A stretch of 64,000 nucleotides of DNA, from NCBI RefSeq assembly GCF_020991275.1, contig NZ_JAJLQY010000001.1, forward strand, positions 186,001-250,000, read 5' to 3'. The first letter of the stretch is position 1, and each line of letters starts with the position of its first letter. The notes beneath the pieces were generated by a model. The model was not told the DNA's origin. It did not search any database and worked only from the letters and a program-made list of their open reading frames with translations. Below are positions 24,402 to 32,479 of this stretch, in pieces. The stretch is from Actinocorallia sp. API 0066 (GTDB lineage Bacteria > Actinomycetota > Actinomycetes > Streptosporangiales > Streptosporangiaceae). A program made the translations under genes and the position numbers.

Positions 24402-25948
24402 AGGGTGGTGCTCCGGCGTCCGGTGACGACGGTGATCCGGCCGGGCGGGTCGGGCAGCAGCCGGAGGACGGCGGCGGCCAGCACCGGGTCGGCGTCGCCG
24501 CCCAGCGCCAGCGCCCTGCCGTCGCGCAGGTGGACGACGGGGGCGGGCCCGGCGAGGTCGACGAGGCGGCGGCATCCGGGGTGGCGGGCGAAGACGGCGT
24601 CGGGCGGCAGCGCCGAGGTGGGTCCGTGGCCGCGCCGCACCAGCGACTCGGCGAGCCCGACGATGCCGGGGTTCGGCTCGGTGTCCTCGACGACGAGTTG
24701 GGGGTCGGCGACGTCGGCGGAGACGGGGAACCGTTCGACCCGGCACGCCCCGTCCACCAGCTCCCCGGTGACCAGGCGCGCGGTGACGCCCGGCCCGTCC
24801 TCGGGGGAGGTGACGGGCGCGGCGGTGCTGTAGGCGGGTGTGCCGGGCTCGGGCAGGTCCATGAGCCGGTACATCGCGGCCCGGACGGCGGAGGCGGCCG
24901 CGCCGGGCGTCTCGACGGCGTCGGCGCGCAGGTGGCCGTGCCGCCGCACCCGGTCGAGCTGGGGCCGGAGCGGTCGGCGCGGGTCGAGCCGGGACGAGGT
25001 CGCGCCGAGCCGTGCCATCGCGGTGTCCGGGACGATCGCGGCGGCGTCGAATCCGGCGAGCAGGACGGGACGGTCAAGGCACGCGCCGTACAGCGTCACC
25101 GAGCCGTGGTCGCCGACGATGAGGTCGGCGGCCACCACGGCGCCGTGCCAGCCCGCCCGGCGCGGGATGACGATGAGCCCGGCCCGGACGGCGTCGGCGT
25201 ACCAGGACCGCAGGTTCCATCCGCCGTGCCTGGCGGTGACGTTGGGGTGGACGACGAGCGCGATCCGGAACTCGTCGGACGGGAGCTGCCTGAGCAGTTC
25301 GAGCGGCAGTTTTGGGTGTTCGTCCAGGAGTGAGCTGCTTCCCCAGGTGGAGGAGACGACAACGAGGGTCTGGTGTTCGGCGACGCCGAGGGCGGCCCGG
25401 TAGGCGTCGCGCCAGGGGAGGCTGGCGGTGAGCCGGTCGAAGGAGAGGTCGCCCACGAGGAGGGCCCGGTCGGCGGCCTCCGGGCAGTCCTGTTTGAGCC
25501 TGCCTATCTGTTCACTGTGGGAGACGCCAAGGAGGGACGGTACGACGGCCCCGTCATGGAGGAGTTGTCTTCGAGCGAGCCCGTACGCTTCGCCTTGCGG
25601 GTCCGGCTTTGCCTGGCCGTCCGGGACGAGCAGTTTGTTGTATCCGAGCCCGTGCGCGAGGGAGAGCAGCGGCGCGTTCAGCTGGTGCAGCGGCCCGCTG
25701 CTCCCGGTGGCGACGGCGAGGTGGAACGGCGCGCGGGCGGCGTCCCGCCAGGGGATGAGCAGCCCGTCGACCTCCTCGATGAGCCGGGTGACGCCGCGCG
25801 GGAAGGACGCCCCGTCGATCTCGGTGAAGAACACCTCGACCCTGTCGTCGCCGTGCAGGAGCTCCAGGGCCTCCAGGAGCCTGACGGTCGAGGTCACCGT
25901 GTGGGCGACTGCGAGGACCCGGCGGCAGGCCGCTCGGGTGTGACGCAT
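24377..25948 (-). CDS. GT-B-fold-like protein, distantly like CDP-glycerol glycerophosphotransferases
   Basis: 523 residues. The N-terminal half starts with VLAVAHTVTSTVRLLEALEL and contains a donor-domain-like core: VVVSSTWGSSSL, FRIALVVHPNVT, and VVAADLIVGDHGSVTLYGACLDRPVLL. The latter resembles the phosphate- and sugar-binding regions of GT-B transferases and of CDP-glycerol:glycerophosphotransferases. The C-terminal 150 residues are of unknown type. There is no signal peptide or membrane helix. The ATG at 25948 has GGAGG 5 nt upstream; an earlier in-frame start lacks one. I do not know a substrate. The gene is divergent from the alcohol dehydrogenase. Confidence 0.6.
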   Translation of the reverse strand: MRHTRAACRRVLAVAHTVTSTVRLLEALELLHGDDRVEVFFTEIDGASFPRGVTRLIEEVDGLLIPWRDAARAPFHLAVATGSSGPLHQLNAPLLSLAHGLGYNKLLVPDGQAKPDPQGEAYGLARRQLLHDGAVVPSLLGVSHSEQIGRLKQDCPEAADRALLVGDLSFDRLTASLPWRDAYRAALGVAEHQTLVVVSSTWGSSSLLDEHPKLPLELLRQLPSDEFRIALVVHPNVTARHGGWNLRSWYADAVRAGLIVIPRRAGWHGAVVAADLIVGDHGSVTLYGACLDRPVLLAGFDAAAIVPDTAMARLGATSSRLDPRRPLRPQLDRVRRHGHLRADAVETPGAAASAVRAAMYRLMDLPEPGTPAYSTAAPVTSPEDGPGVTARLVTGELVDGACRVERFPVSADVADPQLVVEDTEPNPGIVGLAESLVRRGHGPTSALPPDAVFARHPGCRRLVDLAGPAPVVHLRDGRALALGGDADPVLAAAVLRLLPDPPGRITVVTGRRSTTLQMTPIRS

Positions 25949-26108
25949 GCTGCCTCCGCGCACTCGTGGACCGGGCGACCCCAATCTATTGCCAGCCCTC
26001 CGGTGGTCCATGGCGGATCGGTGAGCCGGTGCCCGGACCGGAGTGGTCGGTGACGTTCTGTGTGATTCTGGCTACTGGGGGTATGGGGCCGTTCGGGGTG
26101 GTTTTTCG

Positions 26109-27290
26109 ATGAAGGCTGTGACCTGGCAGGGTAGGCGTGACGTGCGGGTGGAGGAGGTCGCCGATCCGGCGATCAAGGAGCCGAACGACGTGGTCGTGAA
26201 GGTGACGTCCACCGCGATCTGCGGTTCGGATCTGCACCTGTACGAGCTGTTCGGCCCGTTTCTCGACCACGGCGACGTCCTCGGGCACGAGGCGATGGGG
26301 ATCGTCGAGGAGGTCGGCGCGGGCATCGCCCATCTGCGGCCCGGCGACCGTGTGGTGATCCCGTTCACGATCTCCTGCGGCGCCTGTTTTATGTGCGATC
26401 GCGCCCTTTACGCGCAGTGCGAGACGACGCAGGTACGCGAGTACGGGTGCGGCGCCGCCCTATTCGGTTACACCAAGCTGTACGGGCAGGTCCCCGGTGG
26501 GCAGGCCGAGTACCTGCGGGTGCCGCAGGCCCAGTTCGGTCCGATCAAGGTGCCGCATGAGGGTCCGGACGAAAGGTTCCTCTTCCTGTCCGACGTGCTG
26601 CCCACCGCGTGGCAGGCCGTCGAATGGGCGGAGGTCCCCGACGGCGGCAGCGTCGCGATCCTGGGGCTCGGCCCGATCGGCCAGATGTGCGCGCGGATCG
26701 CCAAGCACCGCGGTTTCCGGCCCATCGGCATCGACCTGGTCGAGGACCGGCTGGAGATGGCCAGGAGGCGCGGCATCGAGGTGGTGGACGCCGCTGGGAA
26801 CGTCGTGGAGGCCGTCCGGGAGCTGACGGACGGGCGCGGCGCGGACTCCGTCATCGACGCGGTCGGCATGGAAGCGCACGGCTCGCCTTTCGGCGCGATC
26901 GCGCAGACGCTCACCTCGTACATGCCGGACCGGATCGCGGGCCCGCTCATGACGCACGCGGGGGTGGACCGGCTCGCCGCGCTGCACCAGGCGGTGGAGC
27001 TGGTGCAGCGCGGCGGCACGGTCTCGGTGTCGGGCGTGTACGGCGGCATGGCCGACCCGATGCCGATGCTGCGCATGTTCGACAAGGGCGTCACGCTGCG
27101 GATGGGCCAGGCCCACGTGAAGCGGTGGATCCCCGAGCTGATGCCGCTGGTCACCGACCCGTCCGACCCGCTGGGGGTGCTCGACCTCTCGACGCACCGC
27201 TTCCCGCTGTCCCAGGCGACCCTCGCCTACGACATCTTCCAGAAGAAGGACGACGGCTGCGTCAAGGTCGTCCTGGATCCGTCCGCCTGA
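26109..27290 (+). CDS. Zinc-dependent alcohol dehydrogenase, formaldehyde-dehydrogenase-like
   Basis: 393-residue medium-chain dehydrogenase. Catalytic zinc ligands are in ICGSD and GHEAMG; the structural zinc cluster is CGACFMCDRALYAQC (C-x2-C-x2-C-x7-C). The NAD-binding GLGPIG motif lies near residue 200. The extra loop after the cofactor domain (SYMPDRIAGPLMTHAG) is typical of the branch often annotated as glutathione-independent formaldehyde dehydrogenase or threonine-dehydrogenase-like. GGGGTGG precedes the ATG at 26109. It stands alone; its role is probably aldehyde or alcohol detoxification. Confidence 0.88.
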   Translation: MKAVTWQGRRDVRVEEVADPAIKEPNDVVVKVTSTAICGSDLHLYELFGPFLDHGDVLGHEAMGIVEEVGAGIAHLRPGDRVVIPFTISCGACFMCDRALYAQCETTQVREYGCGAALFGYTKLYGQVPGGQAEYLRVPQAQFGPIKVPHEGPDERFLFLSDVLPTAWQAVEWAEVPDGGSVAILGLGPIGQMCARIAKHRGFRPIGIDLVEDRLEMARRRGIEVVDAAGNVVEAVRELTDGRGADSVIDAVGMEAHGSPFGAIAQTLTSYMPDRIAGPLMTHAGVDRLAALHQAVELVQRGGTVSVSGVYGGMADPMPMLRMFDKGVTLRMGQAHVKRWIPELMPLVTDPSDPLGVLDLSTHRFPLSQATLAYDIFQKKDDGCVKVVLDPSA

Positions 27291-27313
27291 ACCGTCGGGC
27301 TACCGCGCCCCGG

Positions 27314-28480
27314 CTACCGTGACGGTGCCGGGGCGGTGGCTGTCGTCGGCTCGGACGGGGTCATGGTCGCCGCCGCCAGGGCGCACAGCCCCGCGAGGGC
27401 GTAGGCGGCGGCGTAGGACGTTGAGGTGATGAGCGCGCCGAAGAAGCCGGGCGTCAGCGCGACGACCAGGTTCTGGCCTGTGTTCTGGACGCCCATGGCG
27501 CGCCCCGCCCACGCCGCGCCCGCCAGTTCGGAGACGGCGGTGAAGGCGAGGCCGTTGCCGCTCATCGCCAGCGCCGTCGCCACGACGACCAGTGGCACAC
27601 CCCACGGGGTGGCCGCCGCGACGGCCAGGAGCAGCATCACCACCGTGTTCACCAGCGCGAGCTGCCGCATCGGCCGGAGCCTGCTGCCCACGACGTCCGA
27701 CCAGCGTCCGCACGCCAGCCGCCCGGCCGCGCCGAGCACCTGCGCGCCGCTGACGAGCGCGCCGGCGGTCGCGGGGGGCAGGTCCCGCTCGGCCAGCAGG
27801 TACACCAGCGCGAACGCCGAGGTGGCGAACTGGGGGACGACGAGCAGCATGCTCGCGGTGTGCACCCGCCACAGCGCCGCCGCGCGGTAGGGCGAGGAAG
27901 CCCGCGCGCCCGGCGCCGCCTCGGGGCGCGGCGGGTCCACCACCAGCAGCCCGACGACGAGCGCCGTCACCAGGCACAGCGCGGCCATCGCCAGCAGTGC
28001 CGCCCTGACCTGCGGGAACACCCCGGTGAGCAGCCCGGCGAAGGCGACGCCCAGGGGCAGCGCCGTCTGCCGCAGGCCCATCGCAAGGCCGCGCTGCTCC
28101 TTGGCGAACCAGCCCAGGACGACGCGTCCGCTCGCCGCGTTGACGGACGCGCCCGCCGCCCCGGCCAGCACCAGCAGGACGCCGAGCAGGACCGTGTCCC
28201 TGGCCAGGGCCGCCGCGCCGAGCAGCAGCCCGGCCAGCAGCAGCCCGGACGTCAGGACGAGCCGCTCACCGAACCTGTCGGCGAGCCAGCCCCACAGGAT
28301 CAGGGTGAAGAGCATGCCCAGGCTGGGCGCCCCGACGAGGAACCCCGCGCGCGCCAGGGAGAGCCCCCGCTCGTCCTGGAAGGCGGGGAGCAGGAACGGG
28401 AGGCCGTAGATGAAGACGCTCGCAGCGCCGTTGGCGGCCATGCCGAGCGTGAGCATGGCCCACCGATGGGGAGTCCGCAT
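27314..28480 (-). CDS. MFS transporter
   Basis: 388 residues with about 12 hydrophobic helices and a cytoplasmic loop near residue 190 (DPPRPEAAPGARASSP). The loop 2-3 signature GWLADRFGERLVL is the MFS motif A, and GRWSDVVGSRLRPMR repeats it in the second half. There is no clue to the substrate. A perfect 7-bp inverted repeat lies 30-47 bp upstream of the start and looks like a repressor operator, though no regulator gene is adjacent. Confidence 0.9.
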   Translation of the reverse strand: MRTPHRWAMLTLGMAANGAASVFIYGLPFLLPAFQDERGLSLARAGFLVGAPSLGMLFTLILWGWLADRFGERLVLTSGLLLAGLLLGAAALARDTVLLGVLLVLAGAAGASVNAASGRVVLGWFAKEQRGLAMGLRQTALPLGVAFAGLLTGVFPQVRAALLAMAALCLVTALVVGLLVVDPPRPEAAPGARASSPYRAAALWRVHTASMLLVVPQFATSAFALVYLLAERDLPPATAGALVSGAQVLGAAGRLACGRWSDVVGSRLRPMRQLALVNTVVMLLLAVAAATPWGVPLVVVATALAMSGNGLAFTAVSELAGAAWAGRAMGVQNTGQNLVVALTPGFFGALITSTSYAAAYALAGLCALAAATMTPSEPTTATAPAPSR

Positions 28481-28510
28481 GCCTGCGACCCTAGCCGTGT
28501 CTCACTCAAC

Positions 28511-28527
28511 AAGACGGATCGTCTTGA
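28511..28527. promoter_or_regulatory. Palindromic operator upstream of the MFS gene
   Basis: CAAGACG-gat-CGTCTTG is a perfect inverted repeat 31 bp upstream of the MFS start, the size and style of a TetR-family operator. No TetR gene is next to it, so the repressor would act in trans. Confidence 0.5.
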
Positions 28528-28560
28528 ATACTGAGACGCTGACATTGGGGCGCAGAAACG

Positions 28561-28599
28561 GCCACGGACCCGCGGTGGTGTTCCGCGGGTCCGTGGCCT
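28561..28599. terminator. Strong hairpin terminator
   Basis: A 16-bp perfect stem (28561-28576 with 28584-28599) around a 7-nt loop lies downstream of the minus-strand secreted-protein gene and upstream of the MFS promoter. The T run is weak, as is common in very GC-rich genomes. Confidence 0.75.
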
Positions 28600-28647
28600 T
28601 CAGGTCACAGTCGTGGTCCGGCCTAGACGGCCTGGATCAGCGACCGC

Positions 28648-29013
28648 CTAGCGGCGCCACTTGCAGGTGTAGAACCACTTGTAGCCGCGGTGCCGGTCAC
28701 GGCGGTCACGGTCCCAGCGGTTGCTGTTGTTGTCCCACCGGTCGTCGTCGTCCCACCAGCGGTTGAAGTCGCGACGCGGCTTCCACTCACCCCAGCAGTG
28801 CTTGTAGCCCTGCCGGTTCTGGTGCTTCCAGTGGTGGCGCTTCGGACGCCAGCCGTAGTCGCCGGACAGGATGGTCGCGGAGCCCTCCACCGCCGTGGTG
28901 ACACTGTTGGCCGCCTGGGGCGCCGCGGAGGCGACACCGGTCAGGGTGGACAGGCCGAGCGCAGCAGCCCCAGCGGAGACCGCGAGGCCCTGCACGATAC
29001 GGTTGATCTTCAT
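28648..29013 (-). CDS. Small secreted Trp/Arg/Asp-rich protein
   Basis: 121 residues. A clear Sec signal peptide (MKINRIVQGLAVSAGAAALG, cleavage after ASA near residue 30) precedes a mature part of about 90 residues very rich in Trp, Arg, Asp and Lys (RRDFNRWWDDDDRWDN, RWDRDRRDRHRGYKW), with two Cys that could form a disulfide. A purine-rich ribosome site precedes the ATG. No family recognised; the dense charged and aromatic composition suggests binding to polymer, metal or cell wall. The next gene upstream encodes a similarly composed secreted protein, suggesting related roles. Confidence 0.75.
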   Translation of the reverse strand: MKINRIVQGLAVSAGAAALGLSTLTGVASAAPQAANSVTTAVEGSATILSGDYGWRPKRHHWKHQNRQGYKHCWGEWKPRRDFNRWWDDDDRWDNNSNRWDRDRRDRHRGYKWFYTCKWRR

Positions 29014-29137
29014 CTTCCGTTCCCCCTCTGTCGCGTGTGTTCTGGATCACGCGACCCGTCACTCTTAGTCGTTATTCCTGCACGAACAGCGAGCAAAACC
29101 CGATCAGGGGGATTTGACTGATCTTGGGGAAAGCGAA

Positions 29138-29168
29138 GGGCCGGGTCCGTCGGTGACGGACCCGGCCC
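29138..29168. terminator. Hairpin terminator downstream of the second secreted protein
   Basis: A 14-bp perfect stem (29138-29151 with 29155-29168) and 3-nt loop lie 30 bp past the stop of the minus-strand gene ending at 29198. Confidence 0.75.
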
Positions 29169-29197
29169 CGGGGCTGGTGTTCAGGCGTGTCGCGCGG

Positions 29198-29797
29198 TCA
29201 CAGGGTGTTCTTCTCGGCGAACCGGACCTTGACCCTCCTGTCGTCCTTCCTCTTCTTCTTGTAGACGAAGCGGTGCTTGTGCTTGTGGTGGAAGTAGCGG
29301 TGCTGCTTACGGCACGGCTTCTTGCTCTTCCCGTGGTAGTGCCACACCTCGTCGTCCTCCCACGGGCTCGGGAGCCCCGGGAAGTGCTTCCACCAGTTCC
29401 CGTGCTTGCCCCGGTCCCCGTCGCGGTCGCGGTCGCGGTCCCGGTCGCCGTCCCGGTTCCGGTTCCAGTCGTCGTCCCAGGCGCCGTCGCGGGTGGCGTC
29501 GCGGGCCTCGCCGGGGCAGTCCTCGGCGGACCTGACGCGCTGGTTCTCCAGGCCGTCGATCTGGTCGCGCTCGCCGCCGTCGAGCGGCTGCTGGCGGTGG
29601 AGCAGGTGGCTGGCGTACTCGACCGAGTCGTTCGCCACCCTGATGAACTCGTAGGGACGGTCTGCGTCGTCGGTGCGGTGGCACACCCCCACGAGGTCGC
29701 CCGGTGCGGCCTGGACGGCCCCCGGCGTGACCGAGAGCGCGAGGACCACCGCACCGGCGGTCACCCCCAGGTTGCGCCCCCATCGGCTCAACTGCAT
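29198..29797 (-). CDS. Secreted protein with CHxT-type motif and Arg/Asp repeat region
   Basis: 199 residues from the ATG at 29797. A signal peptide (GVTAGAVVLALSVTPGAVQA) is followed by GDLVGVCHRTDDADRPYEFI with RVANDSVEYASHLLH, a pattern seen in secreted actinobacterial proteins (cysteine-His-x-Thr, aromatic, spaced His). The C-terminal half has alternating Arg/Asp (RDRDRDRDGDR) and a His/Lys-rich tail (HRYFHHKHKHRFVYKKKRK). Polymer, DNA or metal binding outside the cell is plausible. A longer in-frame start at 30034 would cross the IdeR box and is rejected. Function unknown. Confidence 0.75.
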   Translation of the reverse strand: MQLSRWGRNLGVTAGAVVLALSVTPGAVQAAPGDLVGVCHRTDDADRPYEFIRVANDSVEYASHLLHRQQPLDGGERDQIDGLENQRVRSAEDCPGEARDATRDGAWDDDWNRNRDGDRDRDRDRDGDRGKHGNWWKHFPGLPSPWEDDEVWHYHGKSKKPCRKQHRYFHHKHKHRFVYKKKRKDDRRVKVRFAEKNTL

Positions 29798-30034
29798 CTC
29801 TGGTACTCCCCCCCGCCACAAGCTCATGATCTTGTGGCTTTTCCGCAACACTAAGCAGCGGTCCGAGCGCGCGGAGGAAGTGACACGCGGCGCCCCTATA
29901 CCGAATCCTGCTGAAGAAGGCAAGGGATTCTTTCGGTTTAAGAGCAATGGATGTGCGTTCATCGAACCATCCCGGGAGTGGCGCGGGGGAGTCGTCCGGA
30001 GTGTCCCGATCATTGACGCCGCACCCTCACTCAA

Positions 30035-30053
30035 TTAGGTTAGCCTTACCTAA
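30035..30053 (+). promoter_or_regulatory. IdeR/DmdR iron box
   Basis: TTAGGTTAGCCTTACCTAA matches the actinobacterial DtxR/IdeR consensus (TTAGGTTAGGCTAACCTAA) at 17 of 19 positions. It lies 14 bp before the GTG of the adenylation-domain gene, so that gene is very likely repressed when iron is sufficient. Confidence 0.9.
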
Positions 30054-30066
30054 TTAAGGGGCGTCT

Positions 30067-31293
30067 GTGCTGAGCGAAACGATCGACGGGCGGCCGCGCG
30101 CGGCGTACCCGCGGCCGGGCCGTCCCGCCACGGCGGGCCTGGCCACTCCCGCGCAGCTACGGGTGCGCCGCGCGCTGAACACGCGGCCCGCCTGCCCGCC
30201 CCGCACCCTGCACGGCGCCTTCTTCCGGCACGCGCTCCGCACCCCCTACGCCGCAGCCGTCCGCTTCGGCGACGGCGGCACCCTCACCTACGGCGAACTC
30301 GCCGTCCGCGCGCTCCGCGCCGCCGCCCGCCTCACCGCCCGCGGCGTCCGCCCCGGCGACCGCGTCGCCCTCACCCTCCCCCCTGGCCCCCAGCACGCCG
30401 TCGCCGTCCTGGCCGTCCTGTCCGCAGGCGCCACCTACACCCCCCTCTCACCCGGCGGGCTGCGGGTGGTGGAGGCGATCGGGGAGGGGTCCGCGGTGTT
30501 CGTGGAATCGGGGGAGCCGGCCCGGCCGGTGGGTGTGGCGGCGGAGAGCACGGCTTACGTGGCGTTCACGGCGGGGCGCGGGGGAGCGCCGAAGGCCGTC
30601 GAGGTGTCGCACCGCGCCGCCGCCAACACGGTCGACGCGCTGGTGGAGCGGTACGGGATGGACGACACGGACGTGACGTTCGCCGCGTCGCCGCTCTCGT
30701 CCGACCTCTCGGTCTTTGAGCTGTTCGCGGCGTGGACGGTCGGCGGGAGCGTCGTGCTGCCGGAGGCGGACGCCACGGCGGCGCGGCACGCGGAACTCGC
30801 CGCGCGCTGGGGGGTGACGGTCCTGAACGGGGTGCCCTCGGTGCTCGAAGGGCTGCTCGCGCAGGACCGTCCGCTGCCTATGCTGCGGCTCGCGCTGCTC
30901 GGCCGCGCCGAGTTCCGGCCCGGGCTGCCGGGGCGCGCCGCCAGAAGGCTGCCCGGCTGCCTGCTGGCCCGGCTCGGCGGCGCCACCGAGACGGCGCTGT
31001 ACGCGACGGTCAGCGAGTACCTCGGGCGGCCCGGCACCGTGCCCTACGGCGTGCCGCTGCGCGGGACCGCCTGCCGGGTCGTCGACGGGCGCGGGCTCGA
31101 CCGGCCCGACGGCGTCGCGGGCGAGCTGTGGATCGGCGGCGCCTGCCTGGCCGAGGGCTACGCGGACGACACCGTGGCCACGGCCGCCGCCTTCCCCGTG
31201 CGCGACGGGATCCGCTGGCACCGCACCGGCGACGTCGCCCGCTACCGCCCCGGCGGCGCCCTGGAGTTCCTCGGCCGCGCCACACCCCCCTGA
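30067..31293 (+). CDS. Stand-alone NRPS-type adenylation domain, truncated and degenerate
   Basis: 408 residues. Recognisable NRPS adenylation motifs are the A1-A2 region (LTYGELAVRALRAAARL), A4 (SSDLSVFELFAAW), A5 (LGGATETALYATV, in the GGATE style of thiazoline-siderophore A domains), A6 (GELWIGGACLAEGYADD) and A7-A8 (RWHRTGDVARYRPGG). The A3 nucleotide loop is degenerate (FTAGRGGAPKAV instead of YTSGSTGxPKG), and the protein stops after A8, lacking the C-terminal subdomain with the A10 lysine. No carrier domain is attached. The IdeR box upstream says it is iron-regulated, so a siderophore-linked role is likely, but catalytic competence is doubtful. It may be a relic or a non-catalytic partner. 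No siderophore genes are adjacent. Confidence 0.82.
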   Translation: MLSETIDGRPRAAYPRPGRPATAGLATPAQLRVRRALNTRPACPPRTLHGAFFRHALRTPYAAAVRFGDGGTLTYGELAVRALRAAARLTARGVRPGDRVALTLPPGPQHAVAVLAVLSAGATYTPLSPGGLRVVEAIGEGSAVFVESGEPARPVGVAAESTAYVAFTAGRGGAPKAVEVSHRAAANTVDALVERYGMDDTDVTFAASPLSSDLSVFELFAAWTVGGSVVLPEADATAARHAELAARWGVTVLNGVPSVLEGLLAQDRPLPMLRLALLGRAEFRPGLPGRAARRLPGCLLARLGGATETALYATVSEYLGRPGTVPYGVPLRGTACRVVDGRGLDRPDGVAGELWIGGACLAEGYADDTVATAAAFPVRDGIRWHRTGDVARYRPGGALEFLGRATPP

Positions 31294-31297
31294 ACTC

Positions 31298-31334
31298 GGG
31301 TGAGGGTGCCCGACACGGAGGGGCACCCTCACCC
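31298..31334. terminator. Bidirectional terminator between convergent genes
   Basis: A 14-bp perfect stem (31298-31311 with 31321-31334) has a 9-nt loop. It follows the adenylation-domain stop and overlaps the last codons of the convergent hydrolase gene. Confidence 0.8.
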
Positions 31335-32312
31335 GAACCTCCCCTCCCCGTCCGGCCAGGGCAGGAGGCGGCGGAGCCAGGCGAGGCGGGCGGCCCGGGC
31401 TTCGCGGGAGAGGGCCGCCTTGGGGGCGAGCAGGTCGAAGCCGTGGAAGCCGCCCGGCCAGACGTGCAGTTCGGCGCTGCCGCCCGAGGCCCAGATGCCC
31501 GCCGCGTAGGCGACGTCCTCGTCGCGGAACGTCTCGGCCGAGCCGACGTCGATGAAGGCGGGAGGGAGGTTCGAGAGGTCCGTCGCGCGGGCGGGCGCGG
31601 CGTAGGGGGAGACGTCGGGGCCGCCCGCCGCCTCGCCGAGCAGCGCCGTCCAGCCCGTCGCGTTCGAGGTGCGGTCCCACACGCCGAGGCCGTCCATCTG
31701 GAGCGCGGAGCCGGAGGAGTTGCGGTCGTCGAGCATCGGGCACATGAGGAGCTGGCCGAGCAGCGGCGGCCCGCCCCTGTCCCTGGCCATGAGCGCGACG
31801 GCGGCGGCGAGCCCCCCGCCCGCGCTGGTGCCGGAGACGACGACGGCGTGTGGATCGACGCCGAGCACGTCAGCCTGCTCCACCGTCCACACCAGGCCCG
31901 CGTAGCAGTCCTCCACGGGCGCCGGGTGCGGGTGCTCGGGCGCCAGCCGGTAGTCCACCGAGACGACGACGAGGCCGAGTTCCGCCGCCCACTTCAGCGG
32001 GCCGAGGACGCCGCCGCGCGCGTCCCCGGCGATCATGCCGCCGCCGTGCATGTAGTACAGCGCCGGAAGCGGCCGCCCCGCCTCCACGGGCCTGCCGACG
32101 ATCAGCGGGATCGGGCCGCGCGGCCCCGGCGCCGTCACCTCCTCGACGGTCAGCCGCCCGCCGAGGGTGAGGTCGAGGTCGGGCAGCGTCATGGTGCGGG
32201 CACCACGCAGCGTCGGGATGTCCTCGGGCGTGATGGTGGGGGAGACGACGCCCGCGAGCGCGGCGAGCGTGGCACCGAGTTCCAGGTCGAAGGGGGGCGG
32301 TGTCTGCGTCAT
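31329..32312 (-). CDS. Alpha/beta hydrolase of the hormone-sensitive-lipase family
   Basis: 327 residues. The HSL-family oxyanion motif YYMHGGGMIAG is followed by the nucleophile elbow GTSAGGG, with Asp in IDVGSAETFRDED and His in GGFHGFD. No signal peptide, so it is a cytosolic carboxylesterase. The substrate is unknown, though this family favours short- to medium-chain acyl esters. Its 3' end lies inside the shared terminator hairpin. Confidence 0.92.
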   Translation of the reverse strand: MTQTPPPFDLELGATLAALAGVVSPTITPEDIPTLRGARTMTLPDLDLTLGGRLTVEEVTAPGPRGPIPLIVGRPVEAGRPLPALYYMHGGGMIAGDARGGVLGPLKWAAELGLVVVSVDYRLAPEHPHPAPVEDCYAGLVWTVEQADVLGVDPHAVVVSGTSAGGGLAAAVALMARDRGGPPLLGQLLMCPMLDDRNSSGSALQMDGLGVWDRTSNATGWTALLGEAAGGPDVSPYAAPARATDLSNLPPAFIDVGSAETFRDEDVAYAAGIWASGGSAELHVWPGGFHGFDLLAPKAALSREARAARLAWLRRLLPWPDGEGRFG

Positions 32313-32479
32313 GCAGGCATGGTCGCATGTACAACGGACACTTACCTCGGCGCGTAATCACCACCGGTTTTTTTCGTCAATTCCGACAATACCGACGTAT
32401 GACTTCTGCCGTAGTCTCGACCAGCGCTGCGCGCGCACTTCCCCCCCCAATTCCTCCCGCTATCGCGAGGTGACCGTTG

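Noticed and set aside
22035-24746. 903-residue antisense frame opposite the NB-ARC gene
   Set aside because: Arg/Pro/Gln-rich shadow with no motif; it crosses into another gene.
30035-30053. Assigning the iron box to the secreted-protein gene at 29198-29797
   Set aside because: That gene starts 238 bp away on the other strand, whereas the adenylation-domain start is 14 bp from the box.
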